NCBI GenBank assembly: GCA_905212395.1
Contig: CAJMEI010000002.1
Span: 1-22,841 of the forward strand
Length of the DNA: 22,841 nucleotides
DNA from: an uncultured Christensenella sp.
GTDB lineage: Bacteria > Bacillota > Clostridia > Christensenellales > Borkfalkiaceae
Direction of reading: 5' to 3'
Positions within the stretch are counted from its first letter, which is position 1, and every line of letters starts with the position of its first letter. Below, one piece after another: positions 1 through 7,255 of the stretch. The notes under the pieces were generated by a model, which was given only the letters and a program-made list of their open reading frames with translations, ran no database searches and was not told the DNA's origin. A program made the position numbers and the translations under genes.

Positions 1-71
1 GGAACAACAGGGCTCGAACCTGTGACCCTCTGCTTGTAAGGCAGATGCTCTCCCAACTGAGCTATGCTCCC
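1..71 (-). tRNA. tRNA-Val(UAC), 3' end cut by window edge
   Basis: Read on the minus strand this folds as a complete cloverleaf except for the last acceptor base and the discriminator, which lie before position 1. The acceptor stem starts GGGAGCA at 71-65. The D arm is GCTC/GAGC, the anticodon stem is TCTGC/GCAGA around the loop CTTACAA, and the T arm is ACAGG/CCTGT around TTCGAGC. The anticodon TAC (plus-strand bases 36-38) reads GUA valine codons. One G-U pair is present in the acceptor stem. The gene lies downstream of recG and just after a terminator hairpin. It may be the first of a tRNA cluster continuing outside the window. Confidence 0.95.
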
Positions 72-73
72 AT

Positions 74-102
74 AAAAAAGCAACCGCATTTCGATTGCTT
101 TT
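74..102 (-). terminator. Intrinsic terminator of the asp23-fakA-recG operon
   Basis: On the minus strand an 11-bp stem, AAAAGCAATCG paired with CGGTTGCTTTT (one U-G pair), closes a 5-base loop and runs into TTTTTT. It lies about 120 bases after the recG stop and only two bases before the tRNA-Val 5' end. It overlaps the predicted start of the tRNA transcript. Confidence 0.75.
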
Positions 103-104
103 AT

Positions 105-133
105 ACTATAACAAATTATATGCAAAATTGCAA
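105..133 (-). promoter_or_regulatory. Predicted sigma-A promoter for tRNA-Val
   Basis: Minus strand: a -35 box TTGCAA (133-128), a 17-base spacer and a -10 box TATAGT (110-105). Transcription would start near position 98, inside the terminator hairpin at 74-102. The early RNA would be too short for that hairpin to stop it, so the promoter and the recG terminator can overlap. The rest of the gap to recG (134-224) is AT-rich and shows nothing convincing. Confidence 0.55.
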
Positions 134-224
134 GTGTTTTTTAGCTTTTTTTTCAAATTTTTTTATTTTTTTAAAAAGCCCTAAAAACTGATACTTTTTT
201 AACGTGTTTTTGCTTTTTTACGTT

Positions 225-2243
225 TTAATTTAAGGTTACGTCTTTTAAAACGTCGTATTTTAAAACAGCTTCACGTTTTATAGTTTCCATTTCAGCTTGG
301 CTACAATTTTCGAAAGCTTCATCGGAAAGTTTTTTCGCTTGCATTATGGTTTCTACACCGTAATACAAATTTCCTACTTCTTTAAACAGTTCTCCCGATT
401 GTCTTGTTCCTAAAAAATCGCCCCCGCCACGCATTTTAAAATCGTACTCGGCAATTTTAAATCCGTCTGCATTATTTTTTAATACGCTTAATCTTGCGCA
501 AGTTTTTTCGTCTTCGCTGTCGGAAAGTAAAAAACAATAACTCGTGTCGTTTCCCCTACCGACTCTTCCCCTTAGTTGATGTAACTGAGAAAGTCCGAAT
601 CTTTCAGCGTTATAAATAACCATTACGGTTGCGTTGGGAACGTCTATCCCGACTTCTATTACCGTTGTGGAAACTATCGCGGAAATTTTATTTTCCTTGA
701 AATCGTTCATCACGGCTTTTTTATCTTCGTCTTTTAGTTTTCCGTGCAGAAGTCCGAAATTTATTTGCGGTAACCTTTCTTTTAATTGTTCGTAAAGAGC
801 CGTTACGCTCATAATTTCGCCTTCTTCATCGTCTTGAATTTTAGGGCAAACGAAATACGCTTGTTTTCCGTTTTCGATTTCTTTTCGGATAAAATCAAGC
901 ATTCCGTCGTATTTTTTATAGGGAACTATACCCGTTTTAAGTTCCCCGCGACGCTTTGGCTTTTCTTTAATTTCGCTTACGTCTAAATCCCCGTAAAGCA
1001 CCAAAGAATAAGTTCTAGGTATGGGGGTTGCGCTCATAACCAAAGTATCGCACCCGATTCCTTTATCGTTAAGCGCGTTTCTATGCGCCACTCCAAACCG
1101 ATGTTGCTCGTCGCAAACGCATAAGCTTAAATTTTTAAAAACTACGTCGCTTTGAATTATTGCGTGCGTACCTACTACGATTTTTGCATTCCCGTTTGCA
1201 ATATCTTTTTTAACGGTCGTTTTTTCGGATTTTTTTAACGAAGACGATAAAAACACGGTTTCGTATTCGGGGAAAAATTTTAAACATAGTTTATAATTTT
1301 GCTCCGCCAAAATTTCCGTAGGGCACATATATGCAACTTGATAACCGCTTTTTAACGCGACGAACATTGCGCAATAAGCTACCGCCGTTTTACCGCTTCC
1401 TACGTCGCCTTGCAAGAGTCTATTCATTACGTGCGGATTTTTAAGGTCTGAAAATATCTCGTTTATTGCTTGTTTTTGTCCGTTTGTAAATTCAAAACCA
1501 AAACGTTTTGAAAATTCTTTTATATCGTCGGCGCAAGTAGAATATTCGTTTTGACGAACTCTTTCCTTTCCGCCTTTTATCAGTTTAAACGAACAAGTCA
1601 ATAAAAAATATTCTTCTAACGCGATTCTTTCGCTACAATTTTTTATATCTTCTTGTCTGCGCGGAAAATGTATACCGTAGTAAGCTTGTCTTAAATCTCT
1701 TAAACCGTATTTTCTTTCCAAAAAAAACGGGATAGTAGTTTTAGGCGGACAAATATTTAAAGCGTTTTTAACGATAGACGACATTATCCCTTGCGCAATA
1801 TTTCCGCTTTTATATACGGGTACTATACCTTTTAACCTATAATTTTTATCGAGCGGTTCAAAAGTAGGATTCATCAAAGTAATTTGCCCGTATTCGTTTT
1901 TTATTCTACCGTAAAACAAATATTCATGCTCGGCTTTTAATTTTTGTAAAACGTAAGGGCTGTTAAACCAAATTATCGTAAAAAATTGATTATCGCTTTC
2001 GCATATAACTTTAACGTAGCTTATTCTTTTTGAATGTGAAATTCTGTTTTGCGGAAAAGAAACGGGCTTTGCTTTAATTAAAGCCATTTCGTAATTATTA
2101 CAACTTTGCAAATTTTGGACAGTAGATAAATCAAGATAATTTTTTGGAAAATGTCGAATTAAGCTCTCGCAATTATATATCGAGAGCTTTTGTAATTCTT
2201 TTATTCTTTTGTCACTTACGCCTTTTATTTTTTCTAGTTCCAT
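225..2243 (-). CDS. recG: ATP-dependent DNA helicase RecG
   Basis: RecG is the monomeric branch-migration helicase that regresses stalled replication forks and processes Holliday junctions. The 672-residue protein is close to the family's usual length. An N-terminal wedge/OB region (about 1-230) is followed by two helicase lobes. Visible motifs are Walker A GDVGSGKT (279-286), DEQH (378-381) followed by RFGV, MSATPIPRTY, QLRGRVGRG (motif VI) and the C-terminal GGGDFLGTRQSG typical of RecG. The ATG start gives the usual opening (LEKIKGVSDKRI). There is no clear Shine-Dalgarno sequence: the ten bases between an 11-bp hairpin (2254-2279) and the ATG carry no GGAG. It is the last gene of the asp23-fakA-recG operon, 43 bases after fakA. 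Confidence 0.97.
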   Translation of the reverse strand: MELEKIKGVSDKRIKELQKLSIYNCESLIRHFPKNYLDLSTVQNLQSCNNYEMALIKAKPVSFPQNRISHSKRISYVKVICESDNQFFTIIWFNSPYVLQKLKAEHEYLFYGRIKNEYGQITLMNPTFEPLDKNYRLKGIVPVYKSGNIAQGIMSSIVKNALNICPPKTTIPFFLERKYGLRDLRQAYYGIHFPRRQEDIKNCSERIALEEYFLLTCSFKLIKGGKERVRQNEYSTCADDIKEFSKRFGFEFTNGQKQAINEIFSDLKNPHVMNRLLQGDVGSGKTAVAYCAMFVALKSGYQVAYMCPTEILAEQNYKLCLKFFPEYETVFLSSSLKKSEKTTVKKDIANGNAKIVVGTHAIIQSDVVFKNLSLCVCDEQHRFGVAHRNALNDKGIGCDTLVMSATPIPRTYSLVLYGDLDVSEIKEKPKRRGELKTGIVPYKKYDGMLDFIRKEIENGKQAYFVCPKIQDDEEGEIMSVTALYEQLKERLPQINFGLLHGKLKDEDKKAVMNDFKENKISAIVSTTVIEVGIDVPNATVMVIYNAERFGLSQLHQLRGRVGRGNDTSYCFLLSDSEDEKTCARLSVLKNNADGFKIAEYDFKMRGGGDFLGTRQSGELFKEVGNLYYGVETIMQAKKLSDEAFENCSQAEMETIKREAVLKYDVLKDVTLN

Positions 2244-2253
2244 ATAAAACTTA

Positions 2254-2279
2254 GGTTGTTTATCTTTCGATAAACAACC
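2254..2279 (-). promoter_or_regulatory. Perfect hairpin between fakA and recG
   Basis: An 11-bp perfect inverted repeat (GGTTGTTTATC / GATAAACAACC) with a 4-base loop fills most of the 43-base gap between fakA and recG. On the minus strand it ends ten bases before the recG ATG. It is followed by TAAGTTTTAT rather than a clean T-run, so it is a weak terminator or attenuator at best. It could lower recG expression or protect the fakA mRNA end. The structure is seen; the role is inferred. Confidence 0.5.
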
Positions 2280-2286
2280 GATAAAA

Positions 2287-3918
2287 TTATTCTAAAGAAA
2301 TAATGTAATAGTAAATTGGTTGACCGCCAAAGTAAGCTTCTACTTCTAAATCGGGATAAGCTTCCCTTAATTTTTCGCATAAAGCTTGCGCGTCTTCTTC
2401 TTTTACGTCGCTTCCGTAATAAAGATTTAAAACCTCGTGGGAAGAATCTACTAATTTTGCAACTAAATCGCTTGTAACGGTTGCAATATCGCTTCCTTTA
2501 TTGAGTATTTTCTTGTTATCGAGAGCGATTATATCACCTTTTTCAAGGTTAAACCCGTCTATATTAGTGGTTCTTACCGCATAAGTAACCTGACCTACCG
2601 TTACCGAATCTATTGCGTGAATCATATTGATTAAATTTTCTTCCGCGCTTAAATCGGGGTCGAATGCTAACGCCGCAACAAAACCTTGCGGTACGTTTTT
2701 AGTTGGTACTACGTGAATTTTTTTGTTTTCAACTAATTGTTTAGATTGCTCAGCCGCTAAAATTATGTTTTTATTGTTGGGGAAAACGAAAATATTTTCG
2801 GCGTTTATCCTTTGAGCCGCGTTCGCTATATCGGACGCGCTCGGATTCATCGTTTGTCCGCCTTCTATAATCTTATCTACTAATAAATCTTTAAATATTC
2901 CCGACAATCCTTCGCCTTGACTTATGGCAAGCATTCCCATAGGTTTCTTTTCGGCTTCGTACTTACGGAGTAATTCTCTATTTTGTTCGAGCATGTTTTC
3001 GATTTTTACTCTATCGAGTTCGCCTAACGCCAAAGCGTGAGTCAAAGCTTTTCCCGGGTCGTTAGTGTGAACGTGAACTTTTACGAAAGATAAATCACCT
3101 ACAACGAGTACGCAATCGCCTATACTCATTAAGTATTCTCTTAATTTATCTATGTCGGCAATAGTAGTTCTTCTTTTAAGGTTAATAATAAAAAATTCAG
3201 TACAATAGCCGAATTCTATGTTGCCCAAATTAAATATGTCAATGTGGTCGTCGTCCGAAAAACTTTCTTTAGGCTTTTCTTCTTCAACGATTTCTCCGCC
3301 TTGAATTTCTTCGCCTAAAATTGCCATATTCATACCTTTGAATACGGTCATAAGTCCCATTCCGCCCGAATCTACTACGCCCGCTTTTTTAAGCACGGGT
3401 AAAAGTTCGGGAGTGGAAGCCAAAGCTTTTTCCCCTGCGTCTAAAACGCCTTTAAAGAATTCTTCGAAATTTTTTGCTCTACTAGAAGAAGCGAACTCGC
3501 TCATAAGTCTACAAACCGTAAGCATTGTTCCTTCTTTCGGTTTAGATACCGCGCCGTACGCTACTTGCGTTGCGTTTTTCATACCTTTTGCAAAAGTTTT
3601 GGTATCTATTTCTTGAACGTCCCTTAACGTTTTACATATCCCCGACAAAACTTGCGATAATATTACGCCCGAGTTTCCTCTTGCGCCCCTTAACGCGCCT
3701 TTACTTATCGCGTCGGTCATTTCGCTGATTCTGTTGGTCTTTACTGCTTTTAATTCCTTTACGGCAGACTGCATCGTCATCGACATATTAGTCCCCGTGT
3801 CCCCGTCCGGAACAGGAAAAACGTTCATTGCGTCTATTCTATCTCTATTTATTTCTAACAATCGCGACGCCATTGTCATCATTTTAGAAAACATAGCGCT
3901 GTTAATCGTTTTAATCAT
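2287..3918 (-). CDS. fakA: Fatty acid kinase catalytic subunit FakA (DAK2/YloV family)
   Basis: FakA phosphorylates fatty acids held by a FakB (DegV-type) partner to give acyl-phosphate for phospholipid synthesis. The 543-residue protein starts with a DhaL/DAK2 ATP-binding domain (about 1-200): NVFPVPDGDTGTNM (32-45) is the metal and nucleotide loop, and RGARGNSGVILSQ follows. The rest is the middle region and C-terminal FakB-interacting domain of the YloV family. GGAGG lies 12 bases before the ATG. It follows asp23, the standard pairing in Bacillota. No fakB gene is in the window. The stop is TAA. Confidence 0.93.
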   Translation of the reverse strand: MIKTINSAMFSKMMTMASRLLEINRDRIDAMNVFPVPDGDTGTNMSMTMQSAVKELKAVKTNRISEMTDAISKGALRGARGNSGVILSQVLSGICKTLRDVQEIDTKTFAKGMKNATQVAYGAVSKPKEGTMLTVCRLMSEFASSSRAKNFEEFFKGVLDAGEKALASTPELLPVLKKAGVVDSGGMGLMTVFKGMNMAILGEEIQGGEIVEEEKPKESFSDDDHIDIFNLGNIEFGYCTEFFIINLKRRTTIADIDKLREYLMSIGDCVLVVGDLSFVKVHVHTNDPGKALTHALALGELDRVKIENMLEQNRELLRKYEAEKKPMGMLAISQGEGLSGIFKDLLVDKIIEGGQTMNPSASDIANAAQRINAENIFVFPNNKNIILAAEQSKQLVENKKIHVVPTKNVPQGFVAALAFDPDLSAEENLINMIHAIDSVTVGQVTYAVRTTNIDGFNLEKGDIIALDNKKILNKGSDIATVTSDLVAKLVDSSHEVLNLYYGSDVKEEDAQALCEKLREAYPDLEVEAYFGGQPIYYYIISLE

Positions 3919-3945
3919 ATTTAAAAATTATCCTCCGAAAAAAAA

Positions 3946-4296
3946 TCAGAGCTTAACGCCAATAATATTGACGTCTATCGTACTAACTATCATTCCCGTT
4001 AGTTTTTCAACTTTATATTTAATAGATTCTTTTAAACTGTCCGCGACAGCAGAAATTGATACCCCGAATTTTATAATTACGGATACTTCTATCTTTATTC
4101 TATCTCCCGTCGTAGTTACTTTTACGCCTTTTGTAAATCTATCTTTACGGAAAAGCTCCGATAAACTGTCGGTAAAACGAAATGAATCAAGACCTACAAC
4201 CCCATAGCTTTCATAACAAGCGTGTGAAACAAGCCTTGCTATCGCTTTATCGGATATTGAAATTTTACCGTATATGTTGCTCGTATTAACCGACAT
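3946..4296 (-). CDS. Asp23/Gls24 family envelope stress protein (YloU-like)
   Basis: This 116-residue protein has the Asp23/Gls24 core: YGKISISDKAIARLVSHAC near the N-terminus, then YGVVGL and alternating hydrophobic strands. Family members are linked to cell-envelope stress and, in the copy next to fakA, perhaps to lipid metabolism; the biochemical role is not established. No signal peptide or membrane segment is visible. AAAGGAG lies upstream of the ATG, and a near-consensus promoter at 4326-4354 drives it. It is the first gene of the asp23-fakA-recG operon, and it ends in TGA. Confidence 0.9.
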   Translation of the reverse strand: MSVNTSNIYGKISISDKAIARLVSHACYESYGVVGLDSFRFTDSLSELFRKDRFTKGVKVTTTGDRIKIEVSVIIKFGVSISAVADSLKESIKYKVEKLTGMIVSTIDVNIIGVKL

Positions 4297-4325
4297 TTTT
4301 TCTCTCCTTTATAATCTGCAAAGAT

Positions 4326-4354
4326 ATTTTACAATATATTTCGGATTTTTGCAA
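4326..4354 (-). promoter_or_regulatory. Promoter of asp23-fakA-recG
   Basis: Minus strand: -35 TTGCAA (4354-4349), a 17-base spacer and -10 TAAAAT (4331-4326), about 30 bases before the asp23 start codon. It is back to back with the rpmB promoter, with about 70 AT-rich bases between the two -35 boxes. Confidence 0.7.
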
Positions 4355-4422
4355 GGTTTTATTACAATTTTAGGTTTATTTTGTAAAAAAAAATAAAAAT
4401 CACAAAAAATTGCTAAAAATCG

Positions 4423-4451
4423 TTGCTTTTTTCTTTCAAAAATGTTATATT
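4423..4451 (+). promoter_or_regulatory. Promoter of rpmB
   Basis: Plus strand: -35 TTGCTT (4423-4428), a 17-base spacer and -10 TATATT (4446-4451). The start codon follows about 35 bases later, behind the full Shine-Dalgarno GGAGGTGA at 4473-4480. Confidence 0.7.
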
Positions 4452-4486
4452 AAATATCGTTGAATTTTATGTGGAGGTGAAATTAA

Positions 4487-4678
4487 ATGTCAAAAGTTTG
4501 TGCAATTTGCGGAAAAGGCAAACTCTCGGGCAATAAGGTTAGCCACTCTAACCGTAAAACTCCCCGTTTATATAATGCCAATGTACAAAAAGTTAAGGTG
4601 GTAAACGAAAAAGGAGTTATCACTTCCGAATACGTTTGTACGCGTTGTTTAAAGGGCGATAAAGTTCAGAGAGCTTAA
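4487..4678 (+). CDS. rpmB: 50S ribosomal protein L28
   Basis: L28 is a small basic protein of the large ribosomal subunit. The 63-residue product has the L28 signature: CAICGKG near the N-terminus, then GNKVSHSNRKTPR and a C-terminal CTRCLKGDKV. The two Cys-x-x-Cys pairs (CAIC and CTRC) mark a zinc-binding form of the protein. It is the only plus-strand gene in the window, facing away from asp23 and towards spoVM. The same reversed placement is known in Bacillus subtilis. It has its own promoter, a very strong ribosome binding site and its own terminator. Confidence 0.98.
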   Translation: MSKVCAICGKGKLSGNKVSHSNRKTPRLYNANVQKVKVVNEKGVITSEYVCTRCLKGDKVQRA

Positions 4679-4688
4679 TTAGAATTGT

Positions 4689-4714
4689 TGGTTGCTAGAA
4701 AAGCAACCATTTTT
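4689..4714 (+). terminator. Intrinsic terminator of rpmB
   Basis: An 8-bp stem TGGTTGCT/AGCAACCA with a 5-base loop is followed by TTTTT, ten bases after the rpmB stop codon. Confidence 0.85.
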
Positions 4715-4773
4715 CTTGCTAAATTTTAAATAGTTTAATATTGCAAGCTTTAAAAAATTAGCAAATTTTAACT

Positions 4774-4838
4774 AGAAGTATAAAACGCGGAATTATTAAA
4801 ACGCATTTTAATTGCCGTAAGGCAAAAAGAGTACTTCT
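4774..4838 (+). other. Structured intergenic segment, possible small RNA
   Basis: Between the rpmB terminator and the bidirectional terminator at 4871-4900 lie about 155 bases without a gene. In them, AGAAGTAT (4774-4781) can pair with GTACTTCT (4831-4838), and the enclosed segment holds a hairpin TTGCC-GTAA-GGCAA (4812-4825). On the plus strand that is a stem capped by a GNRA tetraloop. A U-rich tract (TTATTATTTTT) follows. I find no clear promoter and no open frame with a ribosome binding site. It may be a small RNA, an extension of the rpmB 3' region, or chance. Confidence 0.25.
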
Positions 4839-4870
4839 TATTATTTTTATGTGTTTAATTTTAAATATAG

Positions 4871-4900
4871 AAAAGCCGAAGGAAGTTTCCTTCGGCTTTT
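4871..4900. terminator. Bidirectional terminator closing the priA-spoVM operon
   Basis: A 14-base perfect inverted repeat (AAAAGCCGAAGGAA / TTCCTTCGGCTTTT) around two bases, in practice about 12 bp with a 6-base loop. It has A-runs on the left and T-runs on the right, so it can act on both strands. On the minus strand it lies about 100 bases after spoVM. On the plus strand it would catch read-through past rpmB or end an RNA from 4774 on. A weaker hairpin (ACACGTTA/TAACGCGT, 4941-4961) lies between it and spoVM. Confidence 0.85.
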
Positions 4901-5001
4901 CACTTTTTTATTAAAATCTCTTTATTTTAGTAAAATTTTTACACGTTAAAATATAACGCGTTGGCTTAATTTTCCCGTTTAAAGGTTACGTAACAGTACA
5001 C

Positions 5002-5079
5002 TTATTTAACGGTCTTTTTTTTAATTAAACGTATTATTCCCGATAAAAACGCAGGCAGTTTTATACAGATAATTTTCAC
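5002..5079 (-). CDS. spoVM: Stage V sporulation protein M (SpoVM), 25 residues
   Basis: SpoVM is a tiny amphipathic helix that senses the convex forespore membrane and anchors the coat ATPase SpoIVA in the mother cell. The reading frame starts at GTG (5079-5077), six bases after the strong Shine-Dalgarno GGAGGT (5091-5086), and ends at TAA. The core IKLPAFLSGIIR lines up without gaps with the B. subtilis sequence recalled from memory (IKLPKFLGGIVR). Pro9, Phe11, Leu12, Gly14, Ile15 and Arg17 fall at the same positions. A lysine-rich tail follows. The place, between thiN and a reversed rpmB, is exactly where B. subtilis has spoVM. I see no clear sigma-E promoter in the 97 bases after thiN, only a 7-bp hairpin (5124-5144). 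Confidence 0.88.
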   Translation of the reverse strand: MKIICIKLPAFLSGIIRLIKKKTVK

Positions 5080-5176
5080 GCTTATACCTCCGAAAACTTA
5101 GTCTATTTATTCTTCGATATTAACCGCTTTCATTTTTAAAACGGCTACACGCAAAACCCGATAACGAAAAATAAAA

Positions 5177-5773
5177 TTATTTTACGACAAATATCAATAT
5201 TTTACCGTTTACTTTTATGTAAACTTCGTCCTTTAAGGCAACGTTAGATATTCCCAAAGAAGAAAAAGCTTTTAACTCTTTCCCCACCGCATTATATTTT
5301 AATCCCTCGTTAATAATTATATTCGCGTTTTCGCAAAAAGGTACTAAAGAAATCGTTTTATTTTTTACTTTCGTCAATTTAATTTCGTTTTCGGTATAAT
5401 AAATTTCGGTGTAATTGGTTACCGCTTTTACGGAAAATCCTTTTTTATAAGCAAGCGCCAAAACCGAAATATTTCCTAAAAAATGGTCGTCCCTTTTACC
5501 GCCGAAATTATAAAATTCGATTTCCGTTATATCCCCGCGTTTTAAAGCGTAGTCAACGACTGCTTCGCAATCCGTAAAATCTTTTTCAACGGGAAAAACG
5601 ATAGCTCCGCTCGGAATATATCCCAAAGAATCGAAGTCCCCCATAACGCAATCGACTTTAATTCCGTTTTTTTCGCAGTATTCATAACCCCCGTCGCACG
5701 CGACGACTAAACAATTTTCTTTTTTTATTTTACCATTATAAAATTCTCCGTTTAAAAAAGCTTTAAGTTTCAT
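5177..5773 (-). CDS. thiN: Thiamine pyrophosphokinase
   Basis: ThiN transfers pyrophosphate from ATP to thiamine to make the cofactor thiamine pyrophosphate. The 198-residue protein carries the family motifs: ACDGGY (25-30), GDFDS (45-49, nucleotide and Mg binding), KDFTD (64-68) and GKRDDH (92-97). The C-terminal half is the beta-rich thiamine-binding domain. Its ATG overlaps the rpe stop by four bases (ATGA), which suggests translational coupling. In Bacillota this place is regularly held by thiN. Confidence 0.93.
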   Translation of the reverse strand: MKLKAFLNGEFYNGKIKKENCLVVACDGGYEYCEKNGIKVDCVMGDFDSLGYIPSGAIVFPVEKDFTDCEAVVDYALKRGDITEIEFYNFGGKRDDHFLGNISVLALAYKKGFSVKAVTNYTEIYYTENEIKLTKVKNKTISLVPFCENANIIINEGLKYNAVGKELKAFSSLGISNVALKDEVYIKVNGKILIFVVK

Positions 5774-6429
5774 TTATTACCTTGCAAAAATTCAATTTCG
5801 TTTTTATAAGATTTTGCCCCGAATACCGCGCTACCCGCAACGGCTATATCTATATCGGAATTCCAAACTTGTTCTACCGTTTGTCTATTTACTCCGCCGT
5901 CAATTTCTATTATAACGTTTTTTCCGTTTTTATTTGCAATTTTACGAATTTGACTTGCTTTTTCAAGAACTTCGGCAATAAATTTTTGTCCGCCAAAACC
6001 GGGGAAAACGCTCATTATCAAAACCATATCGCATAGCGCAATTTCGTCTTTAATTTTTTCTACGGGCGTATCGGGATTTATAACCGCCCCGCATTTAACG
6101 TTGCAATCTTTAATTTTTTGTAAAACTTCTTTTAAATTATCCTTACACGCTTCGTAATGCACGGTGATATAATCAGCGCCTGCTTTTGCAAATTTTTCAA
6201 CGTAGTTTTCGGGATGAACAATCATTAAATGCACGTCTAACGGCAAAGCTGTTCTTTTTCTTATATCGGCAACCATTTTTATTCCGAACGTAATATTCGG
6301 AACGAAAACCCCGTCCATAACGTCGCAATGTACTAAGTCGGCTCCGCCAATTTCGATTTTTTTAATTTCTTCCGCCATATTAGCGAAATCTGCCGATAAA
6401 ATTGACGGCGCAATAAGTATTTTTTTCAT
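5770..6429 (-). CDS. rpe: Ribulose-phosphate 3-epimerase
   Basis: Rpe interconverts ribulose 5-phosphate and xylulose 5-phosphate in the pentose phosphate pathway. The 219-residue TIM barrel shows APSILSADF at the N-terminus with the catalytic-face Ser and Asp, HCDVMDGVFVPN, DVHLMI with the metal-binding His, MSVFPGFGGQ and EIDGGV near the C-terminus; the last two bind phosphate. The ATG is seven bases after AAAGG and four bases after the rsgA stop. The stop is TGA, overlapping the thiN start. Confidence 0.96.
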   Translation of the reverse strand: MKKILIAPSILSADFANMAEEIKKIEIGGADLVHCDVMDGVFVPNITFGIKMVADIRKRTALPLDVHLMIVHPENYVEKFAKAGADYITVHYEACKDNLKEVLQKIKDCNVKCGAVINPDTPVEKIKDEIALCDMVLIMSVFPGFGGQKFIAEVLEKASQIRKIANKNGKNVIIEIDGGVNRQTVEQVWNSDIDIAVAGSAVFGAKSYKNEIEFLQGNK

Positions 6430-6433
6430 AAAT

Positions 6434-7255
6434 TTATCCTTTATCTTTTAATTCGTTGTAAATAGCTAGATAATTTTCGTATCTATCCTTATTAATTTCC
6501 CCGTTTTTTACCTTTTCTTTTACGTCGCAATAAGGTTCGGCAATATGTACGCAATCGGAATAATAACAAGAATTGTCTTTAAATTCGGGATAAAAATCTT
6601 TTAAATTCTTAGCCGAAATTCCGTTTACTTCAAGCGCGGTAAAACCGGGAGTATCTACTACTTTTATTCCCTCGTTTTCGTGAACGAAACAATAAGTCGT
6701 AGTATTTTTTCCACGCATAATTTTTTCGCTTAAATCTCCGACTTTGTGGTTTACGCCTAATAACGCGTTTATCAACGACGTTTTTCCTACTGCCGATTGA
6801 CCTGCAAAAGCGACCATTTTATTTTTTAAAAATTCCTTTAATTCACTTAAATTTTCACCCGTTAAACTTGACAAATAAAAAATTTTATCTACAACGCTTG
6901 CATACCTACTAGAAATTTCCAATCTTTTTATATCGCATTTATTTACGCATATAATAGGTCTTGAACCGCCGGCAAAAATAGATATAAGCATTTTGTCTAC
7001 AACCAAAAAATCGGGCTTAGGAACGGGCGCAATAACGATATTAACGTAATCTACGTTTGCAACGCTTGGCCTAGAAAAACAAGACGTTCTTTTTTCTATT
7101 TTAAATATTCTGTTTTGGTCGTCAAGTTCAACGTAATCGCCTACAAGTACGGAGTTTTTACGCATAATTCCCTTTAAAGAACATTCGATTAAATTTTCCC
7201 CGACTTTTACAAGCGCTTTCTGTCCGAAAAGCGTGTAAATTTGCCCTTTCAACAC
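6434..7255 (-). CDS. rsgA: Ribosome small-subunit biogenesis GTPase RsgA
   Basis: RsgA is a circularly permuted GTPase that checks late 30S subunit maturation. The 273-residue protein has an OB fold (about 1-65), then the permuted G domain: NKCD (105-108, G4) comes before GQSAVGKTS (152-160, G1) and DTPG (201-204, G3). A zinc knuckle follows with Cys230, Cys235, His237 and Cys243. The start is GTG, five bases after AAGGAG, and the gene overlaps the end of rlmN by seven bases. The next codon is TTG and is eight bases from the same AAGGAG, so it could be the start instead. In many relatives a PP2C phosphatase and a PASTA kinase stand just upstream; here there is no room for them. Confidence 0.95.
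   Translation of the reverse strand: MLKGQIYTLFGQKALVKVGENLIECSLKGIMRKNSVLVGDYVELDDQNRIFKIEKRTSCFSRPSVANVDYVNIVIAPVPKPDFLVVDKMLISIFAGGSRPIICVNKCDIKRLEISSRYASVVDKIFYLSSLTGENLSELKEFLKNKMVAFAGQSAVGKTSLINALLGVNHKVGDLSEKIMRGKNTTTYCFVHENEGIKVVDTPGFTALEVNGISAKNLKDFYPEFKDNSCYYSDCVHIAEPYCDVKEKVKNGEINKDRYENYLAIYNELKDKG

Noticed and set aside
3734..4207. 157-codon plus-strand open frame across fakA and asp23
   Set aside because: It lies antisense to two clear genes, has no ribosome binding site or family motif, and is a by-product of codon use on the other strand.
4849..4917. Short plus-strand frame starting ATGTGTTTAATT across the bidirectional terminator
   Set aside because: No Shine-Dalgarno (upstream is TTATTATTTTT), and most of its codons are the terminator hairpin itself.
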